64,000 nt of DNA. Origin: Halomonas sp. McH1-25 (GTDB taxonomy: Bacteria; Pseudomonadota; Gammaproteobacteria; Pseudomonadales; Halomonadaceae). This document shows, in pieces, positions 18,523 to 30,006 of the stretch. The notes beneath the pieces are model-generated. The model was not told where the DNA came from. It worked only from the letters and a program-made list of their open reading frames with translations, and did no database searches. The stretch spans positions 156,236 to 220,235 of the forward strand of contig NZ_JAKRFI010000008.1 of the NCBI RefSeq assembly GCF_022348165.1, read 5' to 3'. Both the position numbers and the translations under genes were made by a program. Position 1 is the stretch's first letter, and each line of letters opens with the position of its first letter.

Positions 18523-19854
18523 TTAGAAGCGATAGGTCGCCTGGGCACCGAAGCCGTGGGCTTCGTTTTTGTAATCGGCAGTGTATGAAGTAGCCCCAAA
18601 TCCATTCAAAGAGTCATCTCGGGACTGACTAATCCTCGTACTACGCTCAGTCAAGTAAGAGTAGGCCAGATCAACTGTAAAGTCGGGAATGGGGGTCCAC
18701 CCGGCCCCAACCGAGAAGATACGGCGATCATCCGAAGGAATCCTGACGCTGCGGTCTTCATCGTTAGTAGGCGTATTGTCGAGTGCCAGCCCGGTACGTA
18801 ATATCCATTGCGGGTTCAGTTCGTACTGTGCCCCTACTGCAAAATTCCACGCATTCGAGTAGTTCTGTGCTTCATTGGTGATTTCATCACCTTGGGTACC
18901 ATTGACGAGAATTCGCTCGAATCGGCTCCAGCGAGCCCATGAAGCACCGGCCATGAGCGTGAGGCGGTCAGTCATTTCCTGTGTAATCGAAAAATTTACC
19001 GTTTCCGGAGTCGTCAGGTCCAGGCTGGCATCGTCCTGTCTCACCACGGTTCCATTAGGCGCTGTGGCTCGAAAATCGCCTTTCAGTGTGTAATCCACTT
19101 TAGAGCGGTAGGTCAGCCCTAGTGTCGTTTCGGGCACAGGCCTATAGATCACGCCGATGTTATACCCCCATGCTTCATCGTCACCATCGACACGCGCATC
19201 GACATCGCTCGCCGTGCTAAAAGGCTGTGGAACATTAGGAATCTGGCGCCGCAACTCACCCTCTACTTGGTTGTAAGTCACACCCGCGCCGATAGCTAAC
19301 TGATCGTTGATCTTATAGGAAAGGGTCGGCTGTGCACTGACGACCTTGACTTCTGTGTAATCCCCGAAATAACGTCCTTGAAAATCATCTTCATAATCTG
19401 TCTTGGAGCCGAAAGGCGCATACACCCCAAAACCGAAATGCAGACGGTCACTGATCGGCTGAGCATAAAATGCAAAGGGCACAAGGGTACCAGGCACCAT
19501 GTCGCCATCGGTGCTGCCGGATACAGGTCCGAGAGGGAATTGAACACCACTTGGAGCCCCTCCAGCCGCCAATCCAGAGTCTATTGAAGTGCTGGATTCG
19601 ACAGTATCTATATCCGTACTTACGTCCAGATAGGTGGCACCGGCCGTAACTTGTGCGCGATCCAGAAACGACATCCCAGCCGGGTTACCGAAGACGATAG
19701 TGGCATCCTGAACATTCGAACTACGCCCTGCATGGCTATAGCCCTGCCCGCTAACGCTCTGCTCATTTAACTGGAATCCACCGGCCACGGCCTGGCCGGA
19801 CATCGCTGCGGCAACAGCGATGGCGACGGTGAGCTTGTTGATCTTATTTTGCAT
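18523..19854 (-). CDS. FadL/OmpP1/TodX family outer-membrane transport protein
   Basis: Long-chain fatty acid or hydrocarbon uptake barrel. The 443-aa precursor has a signal peptide (KLTVAIAVAAAMSGQAVA), and the mature N-terminus GGFQLNEQSVSGQGYSHAG is the plug (hatch) signature, followed by DATIVFGNPAGMSFL. The rest is beta-rich and ends GAQATYRF with the terminal Phe. Several FadL-like proteins per genome are usual in hydrocarbon-using gammaproteobacteria; the ligand is unknown. ATG 19854 is preferred, as 20 upstream residues would spoil the signal peptide. The base composition is visibly lower in GC than its neighbours, with more A/T third positions, hinting at transfer or relaxed codon choice. 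Confidence 0.9.
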   Translation of the reverse strand: MQNKINKLTVAIAVAAAMSGQAVAGGFQLNEQSVSGQGYSHAGRSSNVQDATIVFGNPAGMSFLDRAQVTAGATYLDVSTDIDTVESSTSIDSGLAAGGAPSGVQFPLGPVSGSTDGDMVPGTLVPFAFYAQPISDRLHFGFGVYAPFGSKTDYEDDFQGRYFGDYTEVKVVSAQPTLSYKINDQLAIGAGVTYNQVEGELRRQIPNVPQPFSTASDVDARVDGDDEAWGYNIGVIYRPVPETTLGLTYRSKVDYTLKGDFRATAPNGTVVRQDDASLDLTTPETVNFSITQEMTDRLTLMAGASWARWSRFERILVNGTQGDEITNEAQNYSNAWNFAVGAQYELNPQWILRTGLALDNTPTNDEDRSVRIPSDDRRIFSVGAGWTPIPDFTVDLAYSYLTERSTRISQSRDDSLNGFGATSYTADYKNEAHGFGAQATYRF

Positions 19855-20095
19855 ATTTTTCGAAATCCTGTTCCCAATGAGGCTAGACGTTGACACTGAT
19901 CTGCTCATACGCAACGGCAGTCTGCCTAACCGTTTTGGCTGATGGACATAATCAAGTCAAGAACAAACGACTGTTTTAATCGCGCGACTGCACATCCATT
20001 AGTAGTAGATGCCGTTATCAGCAAAGCGTCATCGCTACCGGAGCGCAGCCATGCCCGGCTTATCGGCGGGCCGATTCATTCCTTTACCTGACACC
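19855..20095. other. Intergenic region upstream of the fadL-like gene and merR
   Basis: A roughly 300-bp divergent gap, relatively AT-rich in its fadL-proximal half. I could not assign a fadL promoter with confidence. No open frame or RNA gene is evident. Confidence 0.5.
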
Positions 20096-20127
20096 TTGAC
20101 CTAGGTGTTACCCACAGGTTCTAGACT
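20096..20127 (+). promoter_or_regulatory. MerR-type promoter with elongated spacer for merR-copA
   Basis: TTGACC (20096-20101) and TAGACT (20122-20127) are separated by 20 bp rather than 17. The spacer contains the partial dyad ACCTAGGTG...CCCACAGGT. Over-long spacers with an embedded operator are the hallmark of MerR-activated promoters; the layout implies autoregulation of this operon. Confidence 0.6.
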
Positions 20128-20153
20128 AAAGGCATCCCACTCAGGAGGCAGCC

Positions 20154-20596
20154 ATGAAAGTCGGTGAATTGGCCACGGCAGCTGGCGTCACGGCCGAGAC
20201 GGTACGTCACTACACACGCGAAGGACTGCTGTCGCCTCGTCGCAACCCGGACAATGGCTATCAACTCTACGACAGCGACGATCTCAATCGCCTGCGTTTC
20301 ATCCAGCGGGCGCGCACCCTGGGCTTCAGCGTCAAGGAGATCAGCGATATTCTCGAGCACGCCGATCAGGGCGACTCTCCCTGCCCGCTGGTACGCGACC
20401 TGCTAGCCCAGCGCCTGCCCACGATCCGTCAGCGTATCGCCGAGCTCGAAGCGCTGGCCGCTCGCATGGAGCAGGCCCTGGACACGTGGCGGGACATGCC
20501 CGATGGCGTCCCCAATGGCCATAGCCTGTGCCGCCTGATCGAGAGCTTTCCCGACGACAAGCGCGCCGAGTCACCAGTCCACACAGGAGACGACCA

Positions 20597-20600
<4 letters not shown>
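20154..20600 (+). CDS. MerR-family metal-responsive regulator, probably copper-sensing
   Basis: 148-aa DNA-binding activator. The winged helix-turn-helix is at the N-terminus ([26 protein letters not shown], then [26 protein letters not shown]), followed by the long dimerisation helix (about 84-115). Candidate metal ligands are Cys77 (DSPCPLV) and Cys126 with His123 in the C-terminal loop (GHSLCRL). This is neither the standard CueR Cys112/Cys120 pair nor the full ZntR set, so the metal is inferred from the adjacent CopA. Strong AGGAGGC site before ATG 20154. Its stop overlaps the copA start by ATGA. Confidence 0.85.
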
Positions 20601-23187
<2,587 letters not shown>

Positions 23188-23191
<4 letters not shown>

Positions 23192-23274
23192 GCTGGCTGG
23201 TCAATCTTGGTGGCATCGCCCTGATCGTATTGATCGTATGGTGGTTCTGGTTGCCGCCCAGGAAGAAGAACTAG
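23188..23274 (+). CDS. 28-aa single-helix membrane microprotein coupled to copA
   Basis: An open frame of 28 codons starts at ATG 23188, which overlaps the copA TGA (ATGA), with a perfect AGGAGG at 23175-23180 inside the copA 3' end. The product starts MSWLVNLGG, has one very hydrophobic helix ([13 protein letters not shown]) and ends in the basic tail PPRKKN, which predicts an inner-membrane, C-in topology. A strong terminator follows at once, so it is the last gene of merR-copA. Its sequence resembles, from memory, the N-terminal membrane anchor of plastocyanin-like proteins found beside copper ATPases, without the cupredoxin domain. Function unknown. Confidence 0.75.
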
Positions 23275-23280
23275 ACGACG

Positions 23281-23309
23281 AAAGGCTGGCCAGGCACCGG
23301 CCAGCCTTT
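23281..23309 (+). terminator. Terminator of the merR-copA operon
   Basis: AAAGGCTGGCC (23281-23291) pairs perfectly with GGCCAGCCTTT (23299-23309) over a 7-base loop, 6 bp after the microprotein stop; followed by CTAT. Confidence 0.85.
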
Positions 23310-23345
23310 CTATGCTGACGGAAACACGCCGACACGGAAATAACC

Positions 23346-23765
23346 ATGCCAACGCTCGATGGCGTGCTGGAAACGGCACTTTACGTGGAAGACATGGAGC
23401 GCGCTCGGGCGTTCTTCGAGGAAGCGATGGGACTCGAGCCGTTCACCGCCGATCACCGTTTCACGGCCTACGATGCCGGACGTGGCACGGTGCTGTTGCT
23501 GTTCCTTAAGGGCGAGACGCTGGATACCGTCACCCTGCCCCGTGGCATGGGCACCATTCCGCCACACGATGGTCAGGGACCGGTTCACATGGCCCTGGCC
23601 ATTCCCGCCGATCAGCTCGACGCCTGGGAAGCCCAGCTCAACGCGCATGGCATCGAGATAGAAGGGCGTACCCACTGGCCCAAGGGCGGTGAAAGCCTGT
23701 ATTTCCGCGACCTGGACGGCCACCTGCTGGAGCTGGCGACACCGGGCGTGTGGCCCTGCTATTGA
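23346..23765 (+). CDS. VOC (glyoxalase/bleomycin-resistance) superfamily protein
   Basis: 139-aa metal-binding fold made of paired beta-alpha-beta-beta-beta modules. Strand TALYVEDMERARAFFEEAMGL opens module one, and GPVHMALAIPADQLDAWEAQL plus SLYFRDLDGHLLELATPG form module two. Candidate metal ligands are His in PVHMALA and Glu in LLELATPG. The family includes glyoxalase I, dioxygenases and fosfomycin or bleomycin resistance proteins, so the reaction is not predictable. It follows the copper operon terminator and converges on the YitT gene. Confidence 0.85.
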   Translation: MPTLDGVLETALYVEDMERARAFFEEAMGLEPFTADHRFTAYDAGRGTVLLLFLKGETLDTVTLPRGMGTIPPHDGQGPVHMALAIPADQLDAWEAQLNAHGIEIEGRTHWPKGGESLYFRDLDGHLLELATPGVWPCY

Positions 23766-23786
23766 GTCCAGTGCAGCGAGCGTCGT

Positions 23787-24398
23787 CTAGCTGATGCCAA
23801 TATAACGGCCTGCGCGATGGTTGAGCGCCACGATCTGATTCATCGCCAAGGCGCCGAGCACCGAAAACACGACCTGTAGCGGCGCAATCACCACCAGTGC
23901 CGCCATCAGAATAACCGCATCGACGGCCAGTTGAACGTAGCCGGCACGCAGGCCGTAACGATCCTGCAGAAAGAGGGCCAGGATCGTGATGCCACCCAAG
24001 CTCATGCGGTGCCGAAAAAGCACCAGAATGCCCATGCCCGTCAGACTTCCTCCCATCAGGGCAGCGTAGAGCGGGTGCAGGTTCTCGATCGCGATCCAGT
24101 GCGGGGTCAGTTGGGAAAACAGCGACACCAGCAGCACCGCAGCGAATGTCTTGACGGTAAAGAGCCAACCCATGCGCCGAATCGCCAGGTAGTAAAACGG
24201 TAGGTTGATGAGAAAGAACACCAGCCCGAAGCCGGCCCCGGTGGAATACTGCACCAGCAGGGCCAGGCCGGCGGTACTCCCGGTGAGCAGACTCGCCTCG
24301 GTATAAAACGTGATGCCCAGCGCCACGAACAGCGTGCCAAGCAACATGGCAAGTGCGTCTTCGTATGGGCGATGCCTTTGGCCGCGCTCCTGAACCAT
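23787..24398 (-). CDS. YitT family membrane protein
   Basis: 203-aa inner-membrane protein with five or six hydrophobic segments: ALAMLLGTLFVALGITFY, LLTGSTAGLALLVQYSTGAGFGLVFFLINLPFYYLA, TFAAVLLVSLFS, ALMGGSLTGMGILVLF, LAVDAVILMAALVVI. The GSTAGLALL and FFLINLPFY motifs are those of the YitT_membrane family (formerly DUF161), here without the C-terminal DUF2179 domain of Bacillus members. Function is unknown. It sits alone between convergent VOC and the recJ-like gene. Confidence 0.85.
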   Translation of the reverse strand: MVQERGQRHRPYEDALAMLLGTLFVALGITFYTEASLLTGSTAGLALLVQYSTGAGFGLVFFLINLPFYYLAIRRMGWLFTVKTFAAVLLVSLFSQLTPHWIAIENLHPLYAALMGGSLTGMGILVLFRHRMSLGGITILALFLQDRYGLRAGYVQLAVDAVILMAALVVIAPLQVVFSVLGALAMNQIVALNHRAGRYIGIS

Positions 24399-24440
24399 GA
24401 CTGTTTCCGATCAGTGAAAAGAGAGGCAAGCGCTCAGCAC

Positions 24441-26243
24441 TTACAATGGCTCGGCATGCTCGATCATCAACTGCAACGACTCCCGTCCCTTCCAACGGTT
24501 GCGCGACAGCTTGTAGGCGCAGCGCAGTCGTGCACCGAGGCCGAAGGCCGGCACTTCGCCGGGTGTCAGCGCGCGGAACCAGATGGCACGCGCCGTCACT
24601 TCACTGCACGCCAGCTCGAGCATCAGATGGCTGCCGTCGGCGCCAACCACACGCAGATTCTCGACCAGGAATTCGCCGTCGAACAGCGGCGCATCGAACT
24701 CTCGGCCATAGGGCGAGAGGCGCTCCAACTCGTCGAGGGTCGCCAGGCAGAGCTGCGGCGCGGTCAGCTCACCATCGGTAAAGACGCAGGGGTACAGCTC
24801 GCATACGCCAAGCTGTTCGTTAACGGCCTGACGCAACACAGCGGTGAAGGTACCCAATTGCTCGGCCGGCAGGCCAATACCCGCCGCCCCGCTATGCCCA
24901 CCGAAACGCGGCAATGCCTGCGGGGCAAGATCGTGGGCGCGCTGCAGGGCGTCACGCAGGTGCAGCGCCTCGATGGAACGTCCCGAGCCGGTAAGCATGC
25001 CCGGTGCCGCCGCCCTCGTCAGCACCAGAGCCGGTCGCCCGAAGGCCTGGACCAGCCGTGAGGCGACAATGCCCTGTACCCCGGCATGACCGTCCTCGAG
25101 ATAGACCACCAGCACCTGTTCGCCTGCCGCCACTTGCTGCATGGCCAGGGAGCGGGCTGTCTCGGTCATGTCGGCCTCGATGGCCTTGCGCGACTGGTTG
25201 TCCTGATCGAGCACGTCGAGATGCCGGCGTGCCGTGTGCTCATCGGCAGCCAGCATGAAGTGCAGTGCAGCGTAGGGATCGTCGAGGCGCGACCGGGCGT
25301 TGATGCGCGGCCCCATCTGGAAGGCCAGCGTCTCGGCGTCGAAGGGTACGCTATCGGCACCCAGGCGTTCGGCCATTGCCCGCCAGCAGGCGGCTTCCAT
25401 GCGGTTGATGAGCGTCAGCCCCTGGGTCACCACCGCCCGGTTGATGGCGCTACCTCCCAGCGACACGCAATCGGCCACGGTGCCCAGCGCCACGTAGGAG
25501 AGCCACGGCGACAGCTTGGGTGTGGACGGCGACAGTGCGCCGAACTCGATCAGTACCGCTCGGGTCAGCGACATCACCAGCCAGGCCACCATGCAGCCGG
25601 CAATGGTGCGATCGGGAAATTCGCAGTCGTTGCGGGTCGGGTTGACCGTGGCGTAGGCCGAGGCCGGCGGCCCTTCCAGTGGCAGCGCGTGGTGGTCGGT
25701 GACGATGACCTCGATGCCGGCTTCGCGCAGGCGAGCGATGCGCGGTTCGTCCGACGAGCCGCAGTCGGCGGTGATGACCAAACTGGGTCGCGGCTTCAGC
25801 GCTAGCGTGCGCTCCACCAGCGGCAGGCTGATGCCGTAGCCATCGTTGATGCGATGGCCGATCAGGCTATGCAGCTTCTGTGCAGGCACGCCGAACAGCT
25901 CGTTGAGGGTGCGCAGGATGACCACGTGAGACGTGATACCGTCGACGTCGTAGTCGGTGAGAATCCCGATGTGCTCGCCCTCGGTCACCGCCCGGGCGAT
26001 GCGCTCGGCGGCACGCCGGGCGTCCTTCAGCTTCTCGGGATGCGCCAGGTAACGCAGACCGGGCGTGACCAGCGGATCGAGTTCGCCTCCATAGCCCGGC
26101 AGACGGCCGGCCAGGATCCGCGACTGAAGCTCGGAAAGCCCCGCCGCCAGACAGCGCTGATACAGCGTCTCGTCACGGCGACGTGGCACGATGCGCCGGC
26201 GCATGAATTCGGCCAGGGGGCGTTGCACACTCTCGGTTTCCAC
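24441..26243 (-). CDS. recJ: RecJ-like single-stranded-DNA-specific exonuclease (DHH/DHHA1)
   Basis: 5'-3' ssDNA exonuclease family of RecFOR recombination and mismatch repair. The 600-aa protein keeps the metal-binding residues: DYDVDG (Asp97/99/101), TADCG (Asp160), TDHH (183-185), GTVADCVSL, then the DHHA1 motif FGGHSGAAG and a C-terminal OB-like part. It departs from textbook RecJ: motif I is DYDVDGITS instead of DFDADGATS, and GPRINARSRLDD replaces GPRLNAAGRLDD. Starts at GTG 26243 with AGGAG upstream. The position next to thrC-hom-dsbC-xerD matches the Pseudomonas recJ neighbourhood, but it could be a paralogous DHH phosphoesterase. Confidence 0.8.
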   Translation of the reverse strand: METESVQRPLAEFMRRRIVPRRRDETLYQRCLAAGLSELQSRILAGRLPGYGGELDPLVTPGLRYLAHPEKLKDARRAAERIARAVTEGEHIGILTDYDVDGITSHVVILRTLNELFGVPAQKLHSLIGHRINDGYGISLPLVERTLALKPRPSLVITADCGSSDEPRIARLREAGIEVIVTDHHALPLEGPPASAYATVNPTRNDCEFPDRTIAGCMVAWLVMSLTRAVLIEFGALSPSTPKLSPWLSYVALGTVADCVSLGGSAINRAVVTQGLTLINRMEAACWRAMAERLGADSVPFDAETLAFQMGPRINARSRLDDPYAALHFMLAADEHTARRHLDVLDQDNQSRKAIEADMTETARSLAMQQVAAGEQVLVVYLEDGHAGVQGIVASRLVQAFGRPALVLTRAAAPGMLTGSGRSIEALHLRDALQRAHDLAPQALPRFGGHSGAAGIGLPAEQLGTFTAVLRQAVNEQLGVCELYPCVFTDGELTAPQLCLATLDELERLSPYGREFDAPLFDGEFLVENLRVVGADGSHLMLELACSEVTARAIWFRALTPGEVPAFGLGARLRCAYKLSRNRWKGRESLQLMIEHAEPL

Positions 26244-26312
26244 AAAGGCTCCTGTGACGCAGCGCGCCCGGCAAGCCGGGCGCGATCAGGCATCGAAACG
26301 GCTGACGAATGC

Positions 26313-27707
26313 TTAGGCCCTGCGGCGATGCTCGGCAACGAAAGACTGCACGGCAGTCAGCTCCGCCGGCAGCACGCTGTAGCGCTCCTCGCGTTCGAGC
26401 AGGTCTTCCATATGAGCAGGCAACGGCACACCGGGGAAGCCGGCCTTGACCACCGCCTCGGCGAACTTGGCCGGGTGAGCCGTGGCCAAGGTAATCATCG
26501 GCGTGGCGTGATCACCATGGCACACCTCGGCGGCGCGATAGCCAGTGGCAGTGTGCGGATCGAGCAGTGCCTTGGTGCGATGGTGCGCCTCGCGGATCAC
26601 CTCGAGAATGGTGGCATCGTCGACGCTGTGACTGGCGAAGCGCTCGCGCAGTTTGGCCAGGGGAGCCTCGGCAAGCGCCGCCGGCTCGTTCTGGAAACGC
26701 TCGAGCAGGGCACGCACGGCATCGCCGTCGCGGTCGTAGGCGTCGAACAGCAGGCGCTCGAAGTTCGACGACACCACGATGTCCATCGACGGTGCCAGGG
26801 TCGCCTCGAGATCGCGCTTGGAGAAATCGTTATCCGCCAGGGTGCGATGCAGGATGTCGTTGGCGTTGGTGGCAATGACGAAGCGCTCGACCGGCAGGCC
26901 CATCTGGTAGGCCATGTAGCCGGCGAAGACATTGCCGAAATTGGCCGAGGGCACACAGAAACTAACCTTGCGGTGCGGTGCGCCCAGCGCCACGCCGGCG
27001 GCAACGTAGTAAACGATCTGGGCCATGATGCGTGCCCAGTTGATCGAGTTGACCGCTACCAGTCGCGTGCCGTCGAGGAACGCCTGGTCGGCGAAGCTGG
27101 CCTTGACCATTGCCTGGGCGTCGTCGAAGTTGCCTTCGATAGCGATATTGAACACGTTGTCGGCCAACACCGAGGTCATCTGCCGGCGCTGCACCTCGGA
27201 GACACGGTTGTGCGGATGCAGAATGAAGATGTCGAGATTGTCGCAGTGGCGGCAGCCTTCGATCGCCGCCGAGCCGGTATCGCCGGAAGTCGCGCCCATG
27301 ATCACCGCACGCTCGCCGCGCTTCTTCAGGAAGTGATCCAGCAGACGCCCAAGCAATTGCAGGGCGACGTCCTTGAAGGCCAGCGTGGGCCCGTGGAACA
27401 GCTCGAGCAGAAAGTGATTGGCGCCGAGCTGGTTGAGCGGCACGATCGCCTCGTGGCTGAACGTCGCGTAGGCATCACGGATGATGGCACGAAAAGTGTC
27501 GTCGTCGATCTCGCCGCCGACGAACGGTTTCATCACCCGGAAGGCGATTTCGGCATAGGATAGCCCGGCCATCGCTGCCAGCTCGTCCCTGGATAGCTGC
27601 GGCACGGTTTCGGGTACGTAAAGCCCCCCATCGCTGGCCATGCCGGTCAGCACAACATCCTCAAAGTTCAGCGCCGGCGCCTGCCCGCGCGTACTGATAT
27701 AACGCAT
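26313..27707 (-). CDS. thrC: Threonine synthase
   Basis: PLP enzyme converting O-phosphohomoserine to threonine. The 464-aa protein begins MRYISTRGQAPALNFEDVVLTGMASDGGLYVPE, the usual N-terminus, with the PLP lysine in LAFKDVALQLLG, ATSGDTGSAAIEG for phosphate binding, and SANFGNVFAGYMA. ATG 27707 has GGGGA 8 bp upstream; 30 further upstream residues are spurious. It follows hom, so the pair makes threonine from aspartate semialdehyde; thrB (homoserine kinase) is not in this window. Confidence 0.96.
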   Translation of the reverse strand: MRYISTRGQAPALNFEDVVLTGMASDGGLYVPETVPQLSRDELAAMAGLSYAEIAFRVMKPFVGGEIDDDTFRAIIRDAYATFSHEAIVPLNQLGANHFLLELFHGPTLAFKDVALQLLGRLLDHFLKKRGERAVIMGATSGDTGSAAIEGCRHCDNLDIFILHPHNRVSEVQRRQMTSVLADNVFNIAIEGNFDDAQAMVKASFADQAFLDGTRLVAVNSINWARIMAQIVYYVAAGVALGAPHRKVSFCVPSANFGNVFAGYMAYQMGLPVERFVIATNANDILHRTLADNDFSKRDLEATLAPSMDIVVSSNFERLLFDAYDRDGDAVRALLERFQNEPAALAEAPLAKLRERFASHSVDDATILEVIREAHHRTKALLDPHTATGYRAAEVCHGDHATPMITLATAHPAKFAEAVVKAGFPGVPLPAHMEDLLEREERYSVLPAELTAVQSFVAEHRRRA

Positions 27708-27817
27708 GATCGTTTCCCCTATCGCCACCGGCCACGGAAAGCCGACGACCTGGTGTCCACCCGACGATTGAAGCCAAGCTACGTGATCGCCTGGCACTCA
27801 TGATTTGGCGCCGCGCC

Positions 27818-29134
27818 TCATTGCTGCTCGTCGAGGCACTCGACCCGGATCCGCGTAATCGGCCCGGCGATATCGGCCAACGACTCGAGCTGCCGGATGG
27901 CTTCGTTCATGTTCTTCTCGCGGGTGCGGTGTGTCAGCAGGATGATCGGCACCAGCTCGCCTTCGGTGGCTTCCTTCTGGATGATGGCCTCGATGGAAAT
28001 CCCCTGCTCGGAAAGGATGGTCGCCACGCGTGCCAGCACCCCCGGGCGATCGACAGCCAACAGCCGCAGGTAATAGGCGGTGACGATATCCTCCATGGGC
28101 AGGATCGGCAGGCTATTGTCGCCCTCGACGATGCCACTGAAGGCCAGATAGGGCACCCGGTAGTGGTGGGCGGTGGTGATGTCGCGAGCCACGTCGAGCA
28201 GATCGGCAACCACCGCCGAGGCCGTCGGTTCGGAGCCGGCACCAGCACCGTAATAGAGCGTCGGCCCGACGGCATCGCCCATCACCGCAATGGCGTTCTT
28301 GACGCCATGCACGCTTGCCAGCAGGCGCTCCTTGGGGATCAACGTCGGATGCACACGCAGCTCCAGGCCGGCCTCGGTGCGCTTGGAAATCCCCAGATGC
28401 TTGATGATATAGCCAAGGTTATCGGCTTGCTCGACATCTTCGGCGGTAATTCGCGAGATGCCTTCGGTGTAGGCCTTGTCGAACTGCAGGGGAACGCCGT
28501 AGGCAATAGAGGCCAGGATGGTCAGCTTGTGCGCTGCATCGATGCCTTCGACGTCGAAGGTCGGGTCGGCCTCGGCATAGCCCAACGCTTGCGCTTCGGC
28601 GAGAACGTCCTCGAAAGCCCGCCCTTCGTCGCGCATGTGAGTGAGGATATAGTTGCCGGTGCCATTGATGATGCCGGCCAACCATTGGATGCGATTGGCA
28701 CCCAACCCCTCGCGCAGCGACTTGATCACCGGAATGCCACCGGCAACCGCCGCTTCGAAGGCCACGATCACGCCCTTGTCGTGGGCCGCCTTGAAGATTT
28801 CGTTGCCATACACTGCAATCAATGCCTTGTTGGCGGTGACTACATGCTTGCCGTTCTCGATGGCGGTCAGCACCAACTCACGCGCGACATCGTAGCCGCC
28901 CACCAGTTCTACCAGTACGTCGATATCGGGATTGCGCGCCACCTCGAAGATATCGCTGGTGACCTTGACCCCGGTGGTATCGCAGTCGGGATTCTCACGC
29001 CGGGCGCCGACCTGCTCGATAACGATCGGCCGTCCCGCCCGACGGGCAATCTCGTCGGCATTGCGCGTCAGCACATTGAAGGTCCCGCTACCGACGGTCC
29101 CCAAACCACAGATCCCCACTCTCACCGGTTTCAA
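27818..29134 (-). CDS. hom: Homoserine dehydrogenase
   Basis: NAD(P)H-dependent reduction of aspartate semialdehyde to homoserine, feeding threonine and methionine. The 438-aa protein has an N-terminal Rossmann fold (VRVGICGLGTVGSGTF), VELVGG, NKALIA, the catalytic region GGIPVIKSLREGLGANRI and GTGNYIL, and a C-terminal ACT domain (YYLRLLAVDRPGVLARVA) that binds threonine for feedback inhibition in this family. The start is TTG 29134 with GGGAG 7 bp upstream, a weak start codon. It is the monofunctional form, not fused to aspartokinase. Confidence 0.96.
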   Translation of the reverse strand: MKPVRVGICGLGTVGSGTFNVLTRNADEIARRAGRPIVIEQVGARRENPDCDTTGVKVTSDIFEVARNPDIDVLVELVGGYDVARELVLTAIENGKHVVTANKALIAVYGNEIFKAAHDKGVIVAFEAAVAGGIPVIKSLREGLGANRIQWLAGIINGTGNYILTHMRDEGRAFEDVLAEAQALGYAEADPTFDVEGIDAAHKLTILASIAYGVPLQFDKAYTEGISRITAEDVEQADNLGYIIKHLGISKRTEAGLELRVHPTLIPKERLLASVHGVKNAIAVMGDAVGPTLYYGAGAGSEPTASAVVADLLDVARDITTAHHYRVPYLAFSGIVEGDNSLPILPMEDIVTAYYLRLLAVDRPGVLARVATILSEQGISIEAIIQKEATEGELVPIILLTHRTREKNMNEAIRQLESLADIAGPITRIRVECLDEQQ

Positions 29135-29259
29135 CGTCGTGCTCCCTTCCTATTCGTTCGATTTGCAAACTGATCAATTTTTGATCAGAACGACAAGGTA
29201 AAAACCCTCTGACGGGGTGTCAAACGTGTGTCCAGCGGCCTTGTTTTCGAAAGGCAGCG

Positions 29260-30006
29260 TCATTCCTCGATGCCGAGCATACCGGCCAGCCGTTCGGCCG
29301 GCACGTAGCCTGGCACCATGCGACCATCGGGCAATACGATGGCCGGCGTACCCTGTACGCCGAGTTCGAGACCCAGATGATACTGATCGATGACCGGGTT
29401 GTCGCAATCCGGAGCATTCTTCAAGCTATCACCACGCTTGGCGGCGCTCAGCGCTTCGGCCGGGTTGTCCGCACACCATACCTGAGCGAGGTAACGTGCG
29501 CCCTCGGAGCCCAGGCCGCTGCGCGGAAACGCCAGGTATTGCACCTCAATGCCCATATCGTTGAGGCGTGGAACTTCCTCGTGGAACTTGCGGCAGTAGG
29601 GACAGGTCACGTCGGTAAATACCTGTATCGTCGCACGGGGCGCCTCCTTGCCGCGATAGACGATGCGCTGATCCTCCGGCACTTGGGCGAGCCGTTCGGC
29701 GCGTTCGGCGTTGCGTGTCTGCTGGGTCAGGTTGACCAGTCCGCTCTCGCCGTTGGCGAATAGATCCCCGACGATGAAATGGCTTCCCTCGGCGTCGCTA
29801 TAGAACGTTTCGCCGCTTTTCAGACGCACTTCATAAATATTGTCCAGCGGCGTCTCGCTCACGCTCTCCACGGGCATCGGCTCACCGTTCACGGCCAGTC
29901 GCTCGGCCAACGTTTCCGCAGTCGGCGCGGCCAGCGCCAGACTGGAAGTGAGTGTCAGGGTTGCGAACAGTGCGCACGACAGCGCCTTGAAACCACGAAT
30001 CATCAT
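29260..30006 (-). CDS. dsbC: Thiol:disulfide isomerase DsbC family, with CPYC active site
   Basis: Periplasmic protein-disulfide isomerase kept reduced by DsbD. The 248-aa precursor has a signal peptide (ALSCALFATLTLTSSLALA), an N-terminal dimerisation domain (about 28-90), and a C-terminal thioredoxin fold with FTDVTCPYC (Cys135/Cys138), the structural pair in WCADNP and DCDNPV, and cis-Pro in GTPAIVLPDG. The active-site dipeptide PY is the DsbG type; DsbC is normally CGYC. Gene order xerD-dsbC-hom points to dsbC. ATG 30006 directly abuts the xerD stop; a second ATG follows at 30003. Confidence 0.9.
   Translation of the reverse strand: MMIRGFKALSCALFATLTLTSSLALAAPTAETLAERLAVNGEPMPVESVSETPLDNIYEVRLKSGETFYSDAEGSHFIVGDLFANGESGLVNLTQQTRNAERAERLAQVPEDQRIVYRGKEAPRATIQVFTDVTCPYCRKFHEEVPRLNDMGIEVQYLAFPRSGLGSEGARYLAQVWCADNPAEALSAAKRGDSLKNAPDCDNPVIDQYHLGLELGVQGTPAIVLPDGRMVPGYVPAERLAGMLGIEE

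Noticed and set aside
25854..27563. 569-aa plus frame across recJ and thrC
   Set aside because: Spans two well-supported minus-strand genes and the gap between them; no domain.
27800..29173. 457-aa plus frame opposite hom
   Set aside because: Shadow of homoserine dehydrogenase.
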